Numbered from the stretch's first letter, positions 1 to 7,734 are shown. The stretch: 48,273 nt of DNA from an uncultured Sphingomonadaceae bacterium (GCA_913060895.1 CAJXSN010000017.1:1-48273); one strand, 5' to 3'. Program-made: numbers and translations. The notes: generated from the letters alone by a model not told the origin.

Positions 1-75
1 TCTGTCAGGGCCGGACTCTAATCCAACTTGGAGGAAAATCAGGGGGTCACGTCACCACCGCTTGCAGTCAACGCG

Positions 76-303
76 ATGACTAGAGGCTATCTGGAGACAC
101 ATGAAGGACGGCTGGATAAGTTTTTCTTAGCGCTCGTTGCTCGAGAGGAGGATTTAACTGAGTTCTTATCAGAAAATGGAAACGATGGATTAAGAGAACG
201 CTCATTTTCTCTACTTGGAAGATATCCAATTGGTGGGATTTATTTTTTCAGCTATGATGAGCAGGCTGATTTTGTTGAACTTTATGATATAATAAATCTA
301 TAA
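76..303 (+). CDS. Hypothetical protein, unrecognised, AT-rich
   Basis: An ORF of 75 codons from the ATG at 76; a TTG at 28 would extend it to 91 codons, and an in-frame stop at 19-21 limits it upstream. The product is acidic and mostly soluble in character, with a hydrophobic and aromatic patch (GGIYFFSY) near the end. I recognise no domain. Its base composition is visibly AT-richer than the rest of the window and it sits beside repeat DNA, which suggests acquired DNA. Neither start has a convincing ribosome binding site. It may be a real small accessory gene or a remnant at a contig edge. Confidence 0.3.
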   Translation: MTRGYLETHEGRLDKFFLALVAREEDLTEFLSENGNDGLRERSFSLLGRYPIGGIYFFSYDEQADFVELYDIINL

Positions 304-376
304 CTCTGACTGGACCGTTGCATATTTAGAGGCGTCCTCTCTAATGTTTGGCGGAGCTCGGTTCGCGACCAGCGGA

Positions 377-403
377 CCGCAAGGGCTACCGCCCACCCGC
401 AGG
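377..403 (+). repeat. Short GC-rich dispersed motif, copy A
   Basis: A diverged copy of the motif beginning CCGCAAGGGC followed by an ACCGCCC block. It differs from copies C and D at a few positions within the first 25 bases. It lies about 60 bases upstream of the first long repeat copy. Confidence 0.6.
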
Positions 404-460
404 GGCCCGTAGCGCAGCGGAGGATCAGCACCGAGGACGCGAGCGCGGATGTGCTTGCGG

Positions 461-583
461 CAAACAAAAACTGCCGCGCATCTCATAGCGCACCCTTGCA
501 ATCCAGCACCAAGACTCTTGGTGCCAGCCAGCAAGCACCGACCAAGCGGAGAGGAGTTTTTGTTTGGACCCTGCGGGCGGCGG
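461..583 (+). repeat. Long dispersed repeat, copy 1 (~123 bp)
   Basis: Aligns almost end to end with 838-962. Shared blocks include the CAAACAAAAACT-like start, CTTGGTGCCAGC in the middle, and an identical 3' part containing GGAGAGGAGTTTTTG and TTTGGACCCTGCGGGCG. Some reading frames stay open across both copies, but the reading is not convincing as protein. I treat it as a non-coding or degenerate mobile repeat of unknown type. Confidence 0.7.
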
Positions 584-621
584 GCATCCGCCCGCCTTGC
601 TTCCTCGCATAAGCTCGGGCG

Positions 622-646
622 GCCGGTCGGCCTTGCGGTCGGCTGG
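622..646 (-). repeat. Short GC-rich dispersed motif, copy B (inverted)
   Basis: The reverse complement of this stretch reads CCAGCCGACCGCAAGG and continues into CCGACCGGC, an inverted and diverged version of the motif in copies A, C and D. Overlapping it, arms 623-631 (CCGGTCGGC) and 649-657 (GCCGACCGG) form a perfect 9-bp inverted repeat. Confidence 0.5.
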
Positions 647-770
647 GCGCCGACCGGACTAGAGCTCAACCGGATTGGCTTGGTCCTAGAAGCTTGGCGC
701 ACACTCGCAGGCTTGGTTCAAGAGCCTTGGCGCTACCTCACTACCGTGTGGCGGAGCACGGCGCGAAGCG

Positions 771-798
771 CCGCAAGGGCGACCGCCCGCCCGCAGCG
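771..798 (+). repeat. Short GC-rich dispersed motif, copy C
   Basis: A 28-base block identical to 1214-1241. It contains CCGCAAGGGC and then GACCGCCCGC, an internally self-complementary arrangement (GGGCGACCGCCC). It sits just upstream of long repeat copy 2, mirroring the A / copy 1 arrangement. Confidence 0.7.
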
Positions 799-837
799 CC
801 GTAGGCGCGAGGATTTCGCACCCCGGATGGGGTGCGG

Positions 838-962
838 CCAACAAGAAACTCCCGCGCGCCTCATGGTCCGCCCTCGCTACCGTGGACCAAGACCCTTGGT
901 GCCAGCTAGCAAGCACTCACCAAACGGAGAGGAGTTTTTGTTTGGACCCTGCGGGCGACGGG
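838..962 (+). repeat. Long dispersed repeat, copy 2 (~125 bp)
   Basis: Second copy of the element at 461-583, in the same orientation about 377 bp further on, with scattered substitutions in the first two thirds and a nearly perfect 3' third (GGAGAGGAGTTTTTG block). Spacing to the short motif upstream is similar in both copies. This suggests one composite unit of about 200-230 bp. The rest of 304-1142, including the GC-rich stretch 963-1142, holds no gene I can support. Confidence 0.7.
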
Positions 963-1142
963 GTTGTCCTCGCTCCGCTCGTTCAGCTTCGCTTCCCGCC
1001 CGTCTTGCTCGCCGCAGGGGTGGCGGCGCGCGGTCGCGCGCTGGCTCGCCTTCGGCTCGCGCCATTCCCGGCCACTGGCGCTGCGCCAAAACCCAACAAC
1101 AAACCATTTTCCTACTTGGCGGGAATGTGCATTTTACGCGGG

Positions 1143-2063
1143 ATGTCAGATCATCACCCAGACCACCCTCCCCATAAACACTCCGCCGAAACAACCGGGC
1201 CGCCACCAGCGGACCGCAAGGGCGACCGCCCGCCCGCAGCGACCGAAGGGAGTGATGATAGCCTAAGCGGGCGAATGCCCGCGCCGGCGCTTGAGGCTAC
1301 TCGTAAAACAAAACGTCAGGCCACATCCGCCGTCGCGCATGTCGCGCCGGTGCCTGCGGACGACGATCCGCTGCTGTCCTTCACCCCCTATCTCCACTCG
1401 GCACCCCGCTCCAATTCGATCACGCCGGATCGCCAGCGGCGGTTTATCGCCACTCTGGCGGCCACCGGCATCGTCTCGCAGGCCGCGCGGTCCGTCGGAA
1501 AATCCATAGAGGCCCTGTACAAGTTGCGCGCGCGGCCGGGGGCGGAGGGGTTTGCGGGCGCCTGGGATGCGGCGCTGGCGCGCGGGGTTCAGCGGCTGGA
1601 GGATTGCGCGATGGAGCGCAGTCTGGTCGGCACGCGCACGCCGATTGTTTCGGGCGGCGAAATTCTCGGCCATTGGGACAAGCCGGACAACACCCTGCTG
1701 CGCTTCCTCCTCCAGCATCGCCTGCCGCAGAAATACGGGAAGTCCGCCGAGCTGGGGCCCGGCCATCCGGTTTACGATGCGCTGGAGGCGAAAATGCTGG
1801 AAGAGGTTAAAGCTTACAAGGCCAAGCTGCACAGGGAGGTCACGCCCCGGGCCATGGCCCTGCAGGTCTATCGCCGGCGCGCCCGCTATCGGCAAAGACT
1901 GCGGGCCGGGGATGACACGCCGCTGGGTGATTTCTGGGACACGGTGGACGAAACCGGCCTGCCCTGCCTTTCCGGATCGTTCTATAACAATCCTGTAGAA
2001 GACAAGATTGCGGAAGACTTTCTGGAGGAGCTGGAGCGGGATCGCCCGTTCGAGAAATACTGA
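1143..2063 (+). CDS. Conserved hypothetical, HTH-like (terminase-small-subunit-like) protein
   Basis: 306 residues from the ATG at 1143; the ATG at 1275 is an alternative start giving 262 residues. Neither has a strong ribosome binding site. A conserved N-terminal module begins near base 1420 with the pattern TPDRQRRFI followed by a helix-turn-helix-like stretch (IVSQAARSVGKS) and LRARPGAEGFAGAWDAAL. This resembles a common uncharacterised sphingomonad family with phage-terminase-small-subunit-like HTH organisation. The rest is charged and helical, ending in an acidic tail. From the 1143 start, residues about 24-33 are encoded by a copy of the short dispersed motif (PADRKGDRPP). Function is unknown; DNA binding is an inference from the HTH resemblance. 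Confidence 0.65.
   Translation: MSDHHPDHPPHKHSAETTGPPPADRKGDRPPAATEGSDDSLSGRMPAPALEATRKTKRQATSAVAHVAPVPADDDPLLSFTPYLHSAPRSNSITPDRQRRFIATLAATGIVSQAARSVGKSIEALYKLRARPGAEGFAGAWDAALARGVQRLEDCAMERSLVGTRTPIVSGGEILGHWDKPDNTLLRFLLQHRLPQKYGKSAELGPGHPVYDALEAKMLEEVKAYKAKLHREVTPRAMALQVYRRRARYRQRLRAGDDTPLGDFWDTVDETGLPCLSGSFYNNPVEDKIAEDFLEELERDRPFEKY
1214..1241 (+). repeat. Short GC-rich dispersed motif, copy D, inside or just 5' of a CDS
   Basis: 28 bases identical to 771-798. It lies inside the reading frame if the hypothetical protein starts at 1143, or in its 5' untranslated region if translation starts at 1275. Confidence 0.65.
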
Positions 2064-2084
2064 CGGGGCAGTGCGCCGGGTGCG

Positions 2085-2879
2085 TCAGTCCCCGCTGAGA
2101 TGCGCGACGAGGTTCTTGACCTTCTTCTGCCGCCATTGCGGTGTGGGCGCGACCAGCCAGTAGGCGCGGCGGCCCTCGTCCGGCCCTTCCAGCGCCTCCA
2201 GCTTACCTGCCTCCAGCGCCTCTTCCACCAGCAGATACGGCAGCACCGCCTTGCCCAGTCCCGCAACCGCGCTGCTGAGCGCTTGCCCTGCATTGCCGAC
2301 CTGCACTGTCGCCACCGCGCCATCGGGCAGCGGAGCGCCGGGCCAGTCGATCCAGTCGTCCGGCTTCGTATCGGGCGCTGCCACCACCACGCGGCGCGCA
2401 GGGGCCAGTTCCACCCCTTCCAGCTCGCCCGGGCCATCGACCAGCCGGATCGCCACGTCCAGATTCGCTTCCGTAAAGTCGGCGTCCTCGTTCTCCACCA
2501 GCTGATAATGGATGCCCGGATTGGCGGCGCGGAAGGCGGCCAGACGCGGGGCGAGCCACTGGGCGTAGAATTCACGCGGGGCGGCGATGGTGTAACGGTC
2601 GCTCGCCTGCCCGGCCTGCATCGCCTGCACGCTTTCCTCGAACCGCAGGAACCCTTCGCGCAGAGTGTCGAGACCCGCGCAGCCTTCTTCCGTCAGCTTC
2701 AAGCCCTTGGACGTGCGGCGGAACAGCACCGTGCCGAGGTGATCCTCCAGCGCGCGAATCTGCTGGCCTACAGCGGCCGGCGTCACCGCCAGCTCGTCCG
2801 CCGCGCGGGTAAAGCTGAGGTGCCGGGCCGCTGCGTCGAACACGCGCAGGGCGTTGAGGGGGAGATGGGTGCGCTTCAT
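2085..2879 (-). CDS. LysR-family transcriptional regulator (GcvA-like)
   Basis: 264 residues from the ATG at 2879, chosen because the typical LTTR opening (LPLNALRVFDAAARHLSF) follows at once. Residues about 8-66 form the winged helix-turn-helix (FTRAADELAVTPAAVGQQIRALEDHLG). The effector-binding domain is shorter than the usual ~200 residues, so the protein is about 30-40 residues under the family norm. The N-terminus resembles GcvA/AmpR-type regulators. It lies 40 bp downstream of the DUF3482 GTPase gene on the same strand and could share its transcript. Target genes and ligand cannot be told from the sequence. Confidence 0.85.
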   Translation of the reverse strand: MKRTHLPLNALRVFDAAARHLSFTRAADELAVTPAAVGQQIRALEDHLGTVLFRRTSKGLKLTEEGCAGLDTLREGFLRFEESVQAMQAGQASDRYTIAAPREFYAQWLAPRLAAFRAANPGIHYQLVENEDADFTEANLDVAIRLVDGPGELEGVELAPARRVVVAAPDTKPDDWIDWPGAPLPDGAVATVQVGNAGQALSSAVAGLGKAVLPYLLVEEALEAGKLEALEGPDEGRRAYWLVAPTPQWRQKKVKNLVAHLSGD

Positions 2880-2919
2880 TTCGCAGCGGCCTGTATTATG
2901 AGCGGACGTCTGGTGCAAG

Positions 2920-4413
2920 TTATGCGGCAGATGCCAGCATGCCCTCCGCTTCGGGATACAGCCGCACCAGCAACCGCCGCCCGCATACATGAAGCAGATC
3001 GCGCAGATCTTTCTCCAGCCCTTCCGTATGCCCGTTCTTGGCGCGGACATACAGATCACCGATCTCGGTTTCGTAACGGGTCAGGACGCCTTCGACATGG
3101 GCGATCCAGTGCTCGGGATGCTCGCCCTCCTCCCAATCGCCCCGCCCGCGTCCGAAATGCGCAACCGCAAGATAGCGCAACAAGGATGCCCCGAAGATGC
3201 GCGCGAAAAACTCCTGGCTCCAGCGGACCTGCGCGCCATTCTCTCCGCGCGCCATATTGATCCCCTTGGCAAGGCCGCCCGCGCCCAGCGCGCCGAGCAG
3301 CCCGCCAACAATCATCCCGCCGCCCAGCGTCAGGCCGCCCGCCATAACATCCGCGGCCAGCCCCGTGGCCGCGCCCGAGAGCAATCCGCCCATCAGCGCA
3401 GAGGCCCCCTCCGGCGCCTTGTCGGAATGTTTGAAATCGTCGGCCAGCCGCTCCAGCACCTTGCGCGTGGCACTGCCGGAAAGATTGTGCAGATGGATCA
3501 GCTGTTCGGTCGAATCGCGCGTGCCCGCGGCCAACCGTTCGGATAGCTGCTCCATTGCTTTTCCCGCGGCCACCGCTTCACTCTTCCCGCCGCGCAGAGC
3601 CTTCACCAGACCGTCACGCCAGTCGCCTTCGCCCACATCCTCGCGGTCCACGAGAGCTGCTGCCAACGGAGTTGCGAGCGCGGCCATCGAAGCGGAAAAG
3701 CGTTCGCGGTTCAGTTCGCCCCAGCGAGCCGTCAGCCGTGCCATCGCTGTGCGCTTGGCCTCTGGCACCAGTAACGCGACCTGCGACAGCAGCACGCCCT
3801 CCTGCACCCACACGCGGGCAAAAGCATCCAGTGGCAGCGCACCCGCAACCTCTGCATGGCCGCGCACATGAGCCAGCCATTTTTCGACTTCACCATCCGT
3901 ATCTTCTCGCGGCGGGCCCATCTGGTTGAGCAGGATCAGCACCGGCTTGCCGATCCACGCCAGCACTTCCATTTCCAGCGCCACATAAGCAGCGGCCGCA
4001 GGATCCTCTGCCGCATTGACGAGATAGAGGATCACGTCTGCTTGCTCGCGAGCGTTTTTTACCGCCTGCTGGCTGGACCACAGCGGCCGCTCGCGCCACC
4101 GGTCCCATACCTGCGTCAACAGCCAGCCGACAGGATTGCCGCTCATCCGCAGGCGGTCGAGCAGGCGCGCTGTATCCCCGAAACCGGGGGTGTCCCACAG
4201 CATCAGTGTATCGCCATTCGCTTGCACCAGCACATGACCGCTGGCCAGATCGGTAACATGGGCGGCGTCGCGCACTTCGCCGATATCCTTGCCCAGCAGG
4301 GTGCGCGCCAGCGTCGTCTTGCCTGCGTTGGTGTGGCTGATCAGGCTGAGATTGACGGTGGTGCCCGCTGCACCCGCAGGCCCTTCACCTTCTACAAGAG
4401 CGCTGCCGTTCAT
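2920..4413 (-). CDS. DUF3482-type GTPase (Era/TrmE-like G domain)
   Basis: 497 residues from the ATG at 4413, which overlaps the stop of the upstream gene in an ATGA arrangement and so decides the start. The G domain is at the N-terminus: P-loop SHTNAGKT (residues 26-33, with Ser in place of the first Gly of GxxxxGKT), switch II DTPG (74-77), and NQMG (163-166) where NKxD is usual. The C-terminal half contains a Gly/Ala-rich hydrophobic stretch resembling a membrane-inserting hairpin. Members of this family commonly neighbour a DUF2868 membrane protein, as here, and the two probably act as a membrane-associated pair. The process they serve is not known. Confidence 0.85.
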   Translation of the reverse strand: MNGSALVEGEGPAGAAGTTVNLSLISHTNAGKTTLARTLLGKDIGEVRDAAHVTDLASGHVLVQANGDTLMLWDTPGFGDTARLLDRLRMSGNPVGWLLTQVWDRWRERPLWSSQQAVKNAREQADVILYLVNAAEDPAAAAYVALEMEVLAWIGKPVLILLNQMGPPREDTDGEVEKWLAHVRGHAEVAGALPLDAFARVWVQEGVLLSQVALLVPEAKRTAMARLTARWGELNRERFSASMAALATPLAAALVDREDVGEGDWRDGLVKALRGGKSEAVAAGKAMEQLSERLAAGTRDSTEQLIHLHNLSGSATRKVLERLADDFKHSDKAPEGASALMGGLLSGAATGLAADVMAGGLTLGGGMIVGGLLGALGAGGLAKGINMARGENGAQVRWSQEFFARIFGASLLRYLAVAHFGRGRGDWEEGEHPEHWIAHVEGVLTRYETEIGDLYVRAKNGHTEGLEKDLRDLLHVCGRRLLVRLYPEAEGMLASAA

Positions 4414-5933
4414 TTCCGTTTCGCCGGACCAAGCAGCACTGCTTCCAGAGCCTGGGCGCGGGCCCGCGTCGTATCGCCGTCCAGCGCCAGCGCGACCATA
4501 GGTGCAGGCACTTTCGCCATTACCGCCTCCCATGCTTCCAGCCGCCTTGCGATCCGATCGTCCAGCCCCGCCTGACCGGCAAAATGCGCACGGTAGGGAT
4601 GCTCGTCCACCAATGCAGCCACACGAACGCCCTGATTGGCGAGCGAATAGAATTCGCGCAGAAGCGACAGAAACGTGCCGTGGTTCTCCTGCTCCGGTGT
4701 GGCAGACAGGCTGAACAATACAAGGTGCAGGTCGGCTTCCGCATCGGGCGGGTTGCGTTCCAGCCAGTCTTTTTCCGCCCCGTAAACGCAAGGCGGGTCG
4801 ATGGTCAGCCGGGTTCCATCGCCAAGGGCTTCGCGCATCATGGCCTGCAACGCCGCATGAACCGTTTCGCCCGGTGTATAGGCGTATGGGGTAACGCGCA
4901 CGCCGGCGCCGGCGCTTTCCCCGCCCATCGCGCGAAGCATCCGGCGCACTGTAAAATCATCCCGGCCCGGAACCTTCACCCGGCGCGCCATCATGCCCGC
5001 GCTCGCAGCACCAAGGCCGGCCAGCATCAGGCGCGGCACGACAACGAGGCCAGTGACCGTCGCGGTCCACAAAATGATCCACGGGCCTGCGTTTTCCCCG
5101 CCCCGATTGCCTCCGCCCGCATCCGCCCCTGTCCAGCGCAAATCGGTTATTCCCGCTGTATCCGGCAGGGGAATACCGGTCAGTGCGGCTGCCGGGCCGA
5201 GCACGGTATCGAGCAGTGCCCTGACTTCGTTCGGGCCCAGAAACGTACTTTCCCATCCGGCGCTATACTCGACCGTCAGCGCGCGCAAAAAGATGCCTGC
5301 AACCAAACCCAGAGCAAACAGCGCAGCTGCGAAATGCAGCACCGTGCCCAATCGCATGGCGTACAGTTTTCGTGCTGCGCGCGCCCAGTCTGCGGTGAAA
5401 TTACCCAGAACCTGCGTCGTCAGTCCGCTCGCGCCGTCCGGCGTCATCATGGACAGCGGATTGCCCAGCTTCTGCCACCAGCGCGGGCCGGACAGCTCTC
5501 CCACTGCTCCGCCGAACAGGGGCTTTAGCGCCAGATACAGGTAAACCGCGATGTTCCAGGCGATGACCCCGAGAAGGGGGAAAGCCAGTAGCTCCAGCCG
5601 GTTCCCGCCATCAAGTTCGTTGGAAATCATTCCGGCGAAGAAGGCGAGGCCCGGAACAAGCTGGAGCCAGCGAGGGAACCGGCTGTGAGCAAGCGCTCGT
5701 GCGATGGCAGGATGGCGGGATTCCAGCCGCTCGCTGGCGAAACGGGACCGGGCCGCCAGAAAGGGGGCCTGCGACCGCTTGCCTGTGCCGCTTACTTCGC
5801 CGCGCGCATAGGCCTCCGCCTCTGCCCGGTCTTCGTGCGTTAAAAGTTGCTCGCCCGAATCGCTCGCCTCCACCGCGCGGACCAGCCACAGGCGACGTGC
5901 ATCGTCTTCGCGTAAGGCGAAGCCTGCGGCCAT
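4410..5933 (-). CDS. DUF2868-domain membrane protein
   Basis: 507 residues from the ATG at 5933. The N-terminal ~115 residues are charged. At least three membrane segments follow: around LLAFPLLGVIAWNIAVYLYL, around LHFAAALFALGLVAGIF, and around WIILWTATVTGLVVV. The C-terminal soluble domain contains LHLVLFSLSATPEQENHG. The content and the ATGA-coupled DUF3482 GTPase downstream match the DUF2868/DUF3482 pair known from many proteobacteria. Translation coupling suggests a fixed stoichiometry. The gene starts 10 bp after the apaG stop. No biochemical function is established for the family as far as I know. Confidence 0.8.
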   Translation of the reverse strand: MAAGFALREDDARRLWLVRAVEASDSGEQLLTHEDRAEAEAYARGEVSGTGKRSQAPFLAARSRFASERLESRHPAIARALAHSRFPRWLQLVPGLAFFAGMISNELDGGNRLELLAFPLLGVIAWNIAVYLYLALKPLFGGAVGELSGPRWWQKLGNPLSMMTPDGASGLTTQVLGNFTADWARAARKLYAMRLGTVLHFAAALFALGLVAGIFLRALTVEYSAGWESTFLGPNEVRALLDTVLGPAAALTGIPLPDTAGITDLRWTGADAGGGNRGGENAGPWIILWTATVTGLVVVPRLMLAGLGAASAGMMARRVKVPGRDDFTVRRMLRAMGGESAGAGVRVTPYAYTPGETVHAALQAMMREALGDGTRLTIDPPCVYGAEKDWLERNPPDAEADLHLVLFSLSATPEQENHGTFLSLLREFYSLANQGVRVAALVDEHPYRAHFAGQAGLDDRIARRLEAWEAVMAKVPAPMVALALDGDTTRARAQALEAVLLGPAKRK

Positions 5934-5943
5934 CTGTCAGCCG

Positions 5944-6345
5944 CTACCTGTCCGCCGTGGCGGGCGCAGCCAGCGGGAAGAAGGGAATGCGCACCTCGAC
6001 CGGGCCATTGTCGGTTTCAAAGGTATAGAACCCCTCCATCGAACCGCTCGGTGTGGTCAGGGGGCAACCCGACACATAATCATGCGCCGTGCCGGGCTTC
6101 AGCCGTGGGTTTTCCCCGACCACCCCGTCACCATCGACATGGCTGACCATGCCGCGGCCGTCGGTTATCCGCCAGTGGCGGGTCATCAGGCGGATATCCT
6201 GATCCGATCCGTTCTCGATACGGATGTGATACACCCAGAACCACTTGCCCGCGCTGGGCCGGCTCTGCTCGGGCAGGAAATTAACCGCTACACGCACAGT
6301 TACATCGTGCGTGATTGCGGCATGCTGGAACAGTTCTTTCATCAT
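5944..6345 (-). CDS. apaG: ApaG family protein
   Basis: 133 residues from the ATG at 6345; a second ATG directly follows at 6342 and either could be used. The protein is one all-beta ApaG (DUF525) domain with the family hallmarks WFWVYHIRIEN, RHWRITD, PRLKPG, and GSMEGFYTF near the end. Length matches the family (~125-130). ApaG has been linked to Co2+/Mg2+ homeostasis phenotypes in enterobacteria, but its molecular role is not settled. It is the first gene of a probable apaG - DUF2868 - DUF3482 (- lysR) operon. The 199-bp gap upstream (6346-6544) should hold the promoter; I see no clear elements there. Confidence 0.92.
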   Translation of the reverse strand: MMKELFQHAAITHDVTVRVAVNFLPEQSRPSAGKWFWVYHIRIENGSDQDIRLMTRHWRITDGRGMVSHVDGDGVVGENPRLKPGTAHDYVSGCPLTTPSGSMEGFYTFETDNGPVEVRIPFFPLAAPATADR

Positions 6346-6544
6346 CACGATTCGAGAGGGTAAGGCCTGCCGCCCACGCCGCAAGGGAAACGTTCGGCTA
6401 TTTTTCCACCGCAGCGATTAGTTTTGGTATCTGCGTGTCCGCAGCGGTTTGTATTCTTTCCCGGATATTCATCGATCTCTTCCGCTTCCCGGCTAAGGTC
6501 GGCGCAGTGGGCTTTGCGATGAATGTGGCAGGATCCCGTAATCT

Positions 6545-7147
6545 CTATTGCGGCCCCAGCATATCCTCGATCTGGCCGAGGCGCTCCTTGCCGAAGAACA
6601 TTTCCGTGCCGACAAAGAAGGTCGGGATACCGAACGCGCCGCGCTCTACCGCATCGGCAGTGTTGTCCGACAGGTGCTGCTTCACCTGGGGGTCCTGCGT
6701 GGCCTCCAGCAGGGCCTGCGCATCGAGCCCACAGGCCGTCAGTTTTTCTCCGACCACGTGCGGATCGCCCACTGCGATATTCTCCTCCCAGATCGCGGGC
6801 AGCAGACAATCGAGCATGGCACCGCGCTGCTCGGGTGGACACGCCATCAGAGCGCGCTGCACCAGAATTGAATTGAACGGCAGATCGGGATGGGTGCGGA
6901 ATTTTGTCAGCCCGTGTTTTTGTACGAAGCGTTCAAACTCCAGCATCGCGTAAGCTACTTTGCCCTTCACCCCGGCATCGCGCATCATGGGCGGGCTGTT
7001 GCCGGTCAGCTTGTGCATCCCGCCCAGATAAACCGGCGTGATGGTGATCGTGGCTCCGGTGCGCGCCGCAATATCCTTCAGCGGATACCATGCCAGATAC
7101 CCGTTGGGTGCGGAGAAATCGAAGATGAATTCTACTGTTCTGGTCAT
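6545..7147 (-). CDS. 2-hydroxychromene-2-carboxylate isomerase / kappa-class GST-like, DsbA fold
   Basis: 200 residues from the ATG at 7147, with an AAAGAGAG ribosome binding site just upstream; a GTG at 7165 is possible but lies inside the repeat array. The protein opens with FIFDFSAPNGYLAWYPL, the family's active-site strand (SxxxYLA, Ser in place of the DsbA CxxC), and carries GAFGIPTFFVGTEMFFGKERL near the end, typical of the HCCA isomerase/kappa GST group. Classical members act in naphthalene degradation, but no other ring-cleavage genes are nearby. A general glutathione-dependent role is equally likely. Its 5' region holds three 19-bp tandem repeats. Confidence 0.85.
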   Translation of the reverse strand: MTRTVEFIFDFSAPNGYLAWYPLKDIAARTGATITITPVYLGGMHKLTGNSPPMMRDAGVKGKVAYAMLEFERFVQKHGLTKFRTHPDLPFNSILVQRALMACPPEQRGAMLDCLLPAIWEENIAVGDPHVVGEKLTACGLDAQALLEATQDPQVKQHLSDNTADAVERGAFGIPTFFVGTEMFFGKERLGQIEDMLGPQ

Positions 7148-7156
7148 GGATACTCT

Positions 7157-7213
7157 CTTTTTCACCGTACTCTGGCTTTTTCACCGTACTCTGGCTTTTC
7201 CACCGTACTCTGG
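7157..7213. repeat. Three tandem 19-bp repeats upstream of the isomerase
   Basis: Units at 7157-7175, 7176-7194 and 7195-7213 read CTTTTTCACCGTACTCTGG on the plus strand; the third has one change (CTTTTCCACC...). The third unit also forms an inverted repeat with the following bases: GCTTTTCC at 7194-7201 pairs with GGAAAAGC at 7212-7219. The array lies 10 to 66 bases upstream of the isomerase ATG, in the leader or promoter region. Confidence 0.9.
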
Positions 7214-7271
7214 AAAAGCAGTCCCACATACATTCGCGGTGGACAAGATAATCGACACGTCGTTTCTGTGT

Positions 7272-7286
7272 TGCAAATCATTCGCA
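7272..7286 (+). promoter_or_regulatory. Fur-box-like 7-1-7 palindrome
   Basis: TGCAAAT-C-ATTCGCA is a near-perfect 7-1-7 inverted repeat (6 of 7 positions pair) with the AAT-N-ATT core of Fur-family operators. It lies 35 bases upstream of the ATG at 7321, in the divergent region between the isomerase and the DUF6628-like gene. Regulation is inferred from pattern only. Confidence 0.5.
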
Positions 7287-7320
7287 TTAGCATATCAATG
7301 CCGGGCGAAAGGAACTGCTT

Positions 7321-7734
7321 ATGGCTTCGAAATTCGGAACTCCCCTGCTCGACCTTCCCCTGCCCCGGGAACGTCACCAGACGCTCGGTCTGGTCCTGAT
7401 ACGGCGAATGACAGCGCATGGTCCGCACGATGCACGGGCCGCAATGCTGGCGATGGACATTGCCGGCGCCCATTTTCGTAAGCTGCTGGTGCTGTGCCGG
7501 GCCTATATGGTCGATCTGGGCACGACTTCGCGGCGTACCATCCGGCTCGCTCCGTGCTGCGCCACCGGCATGACCCGGGACGAAGGGCTGATGGTCCAGC
7601 TGTTCGAAAACGGCGGGTTGGATGTGCTGGCCGCGCTGACCGACGACGCGCCCTGCGTTGCGGCGAGGGAAACGGCCCTCGCCTACGGAGCGGAACTGCG
7701 CAAGCTTGCGCTGCGCAAAGGGTGGAAGCGTTAG
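7321..7734 (+). CDS. Small conserved sphingomonad protein (DUF6628-like)
   Basis: 137 residues from the ATG at 7321, with GAAAGGAA 7-8 bases upstream. Recognisable blocks are GLVLIRRMTAHGPHDARAAM, FRKLLVLCRAYM and, most distinctively, IRLAPCCATGMTRDE with adjacent cysteines at about residues 78-79. I recall this pattern from an uncharacterised sphingomonad family (DUF6628 as I remember it; the number needs checking). No membrane segment or signal peptide is visible. The upstream Fur-box-like palindrome and the CC motif together raise the idea of an iron-linked role. Its stop codon overlaps that of convergent metZ by 4 bp. Confidence 0.75.
   Translation: MASKFGTPLLDLPLPRERHQTLGLVLIRRMTAHGPHDARAAMLAMDIAGAHFRKLLVLCRAYMVDLGTTSRRTIRLAPCCATGMTRDEGLMVQLFENGGLDVLAALTDDAPCVAARETALAYGAELRKLALRKGWKR

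Noticed and set aside
449-1177. 242-codon plus-strand ORF through the repeats
   Set aside because: It is low-complexity Arg/Pro/Ala translation of GC-rich repeat DNA, with other open frames on both strands over the same bases; no ribosome binding site.
6545-7147. Naphthalene-degradation gene set
   Set aside because: Only the isomerase-like gene is present; without dioxygenase, aldolase or hydrolase genes the pathway is not supported.
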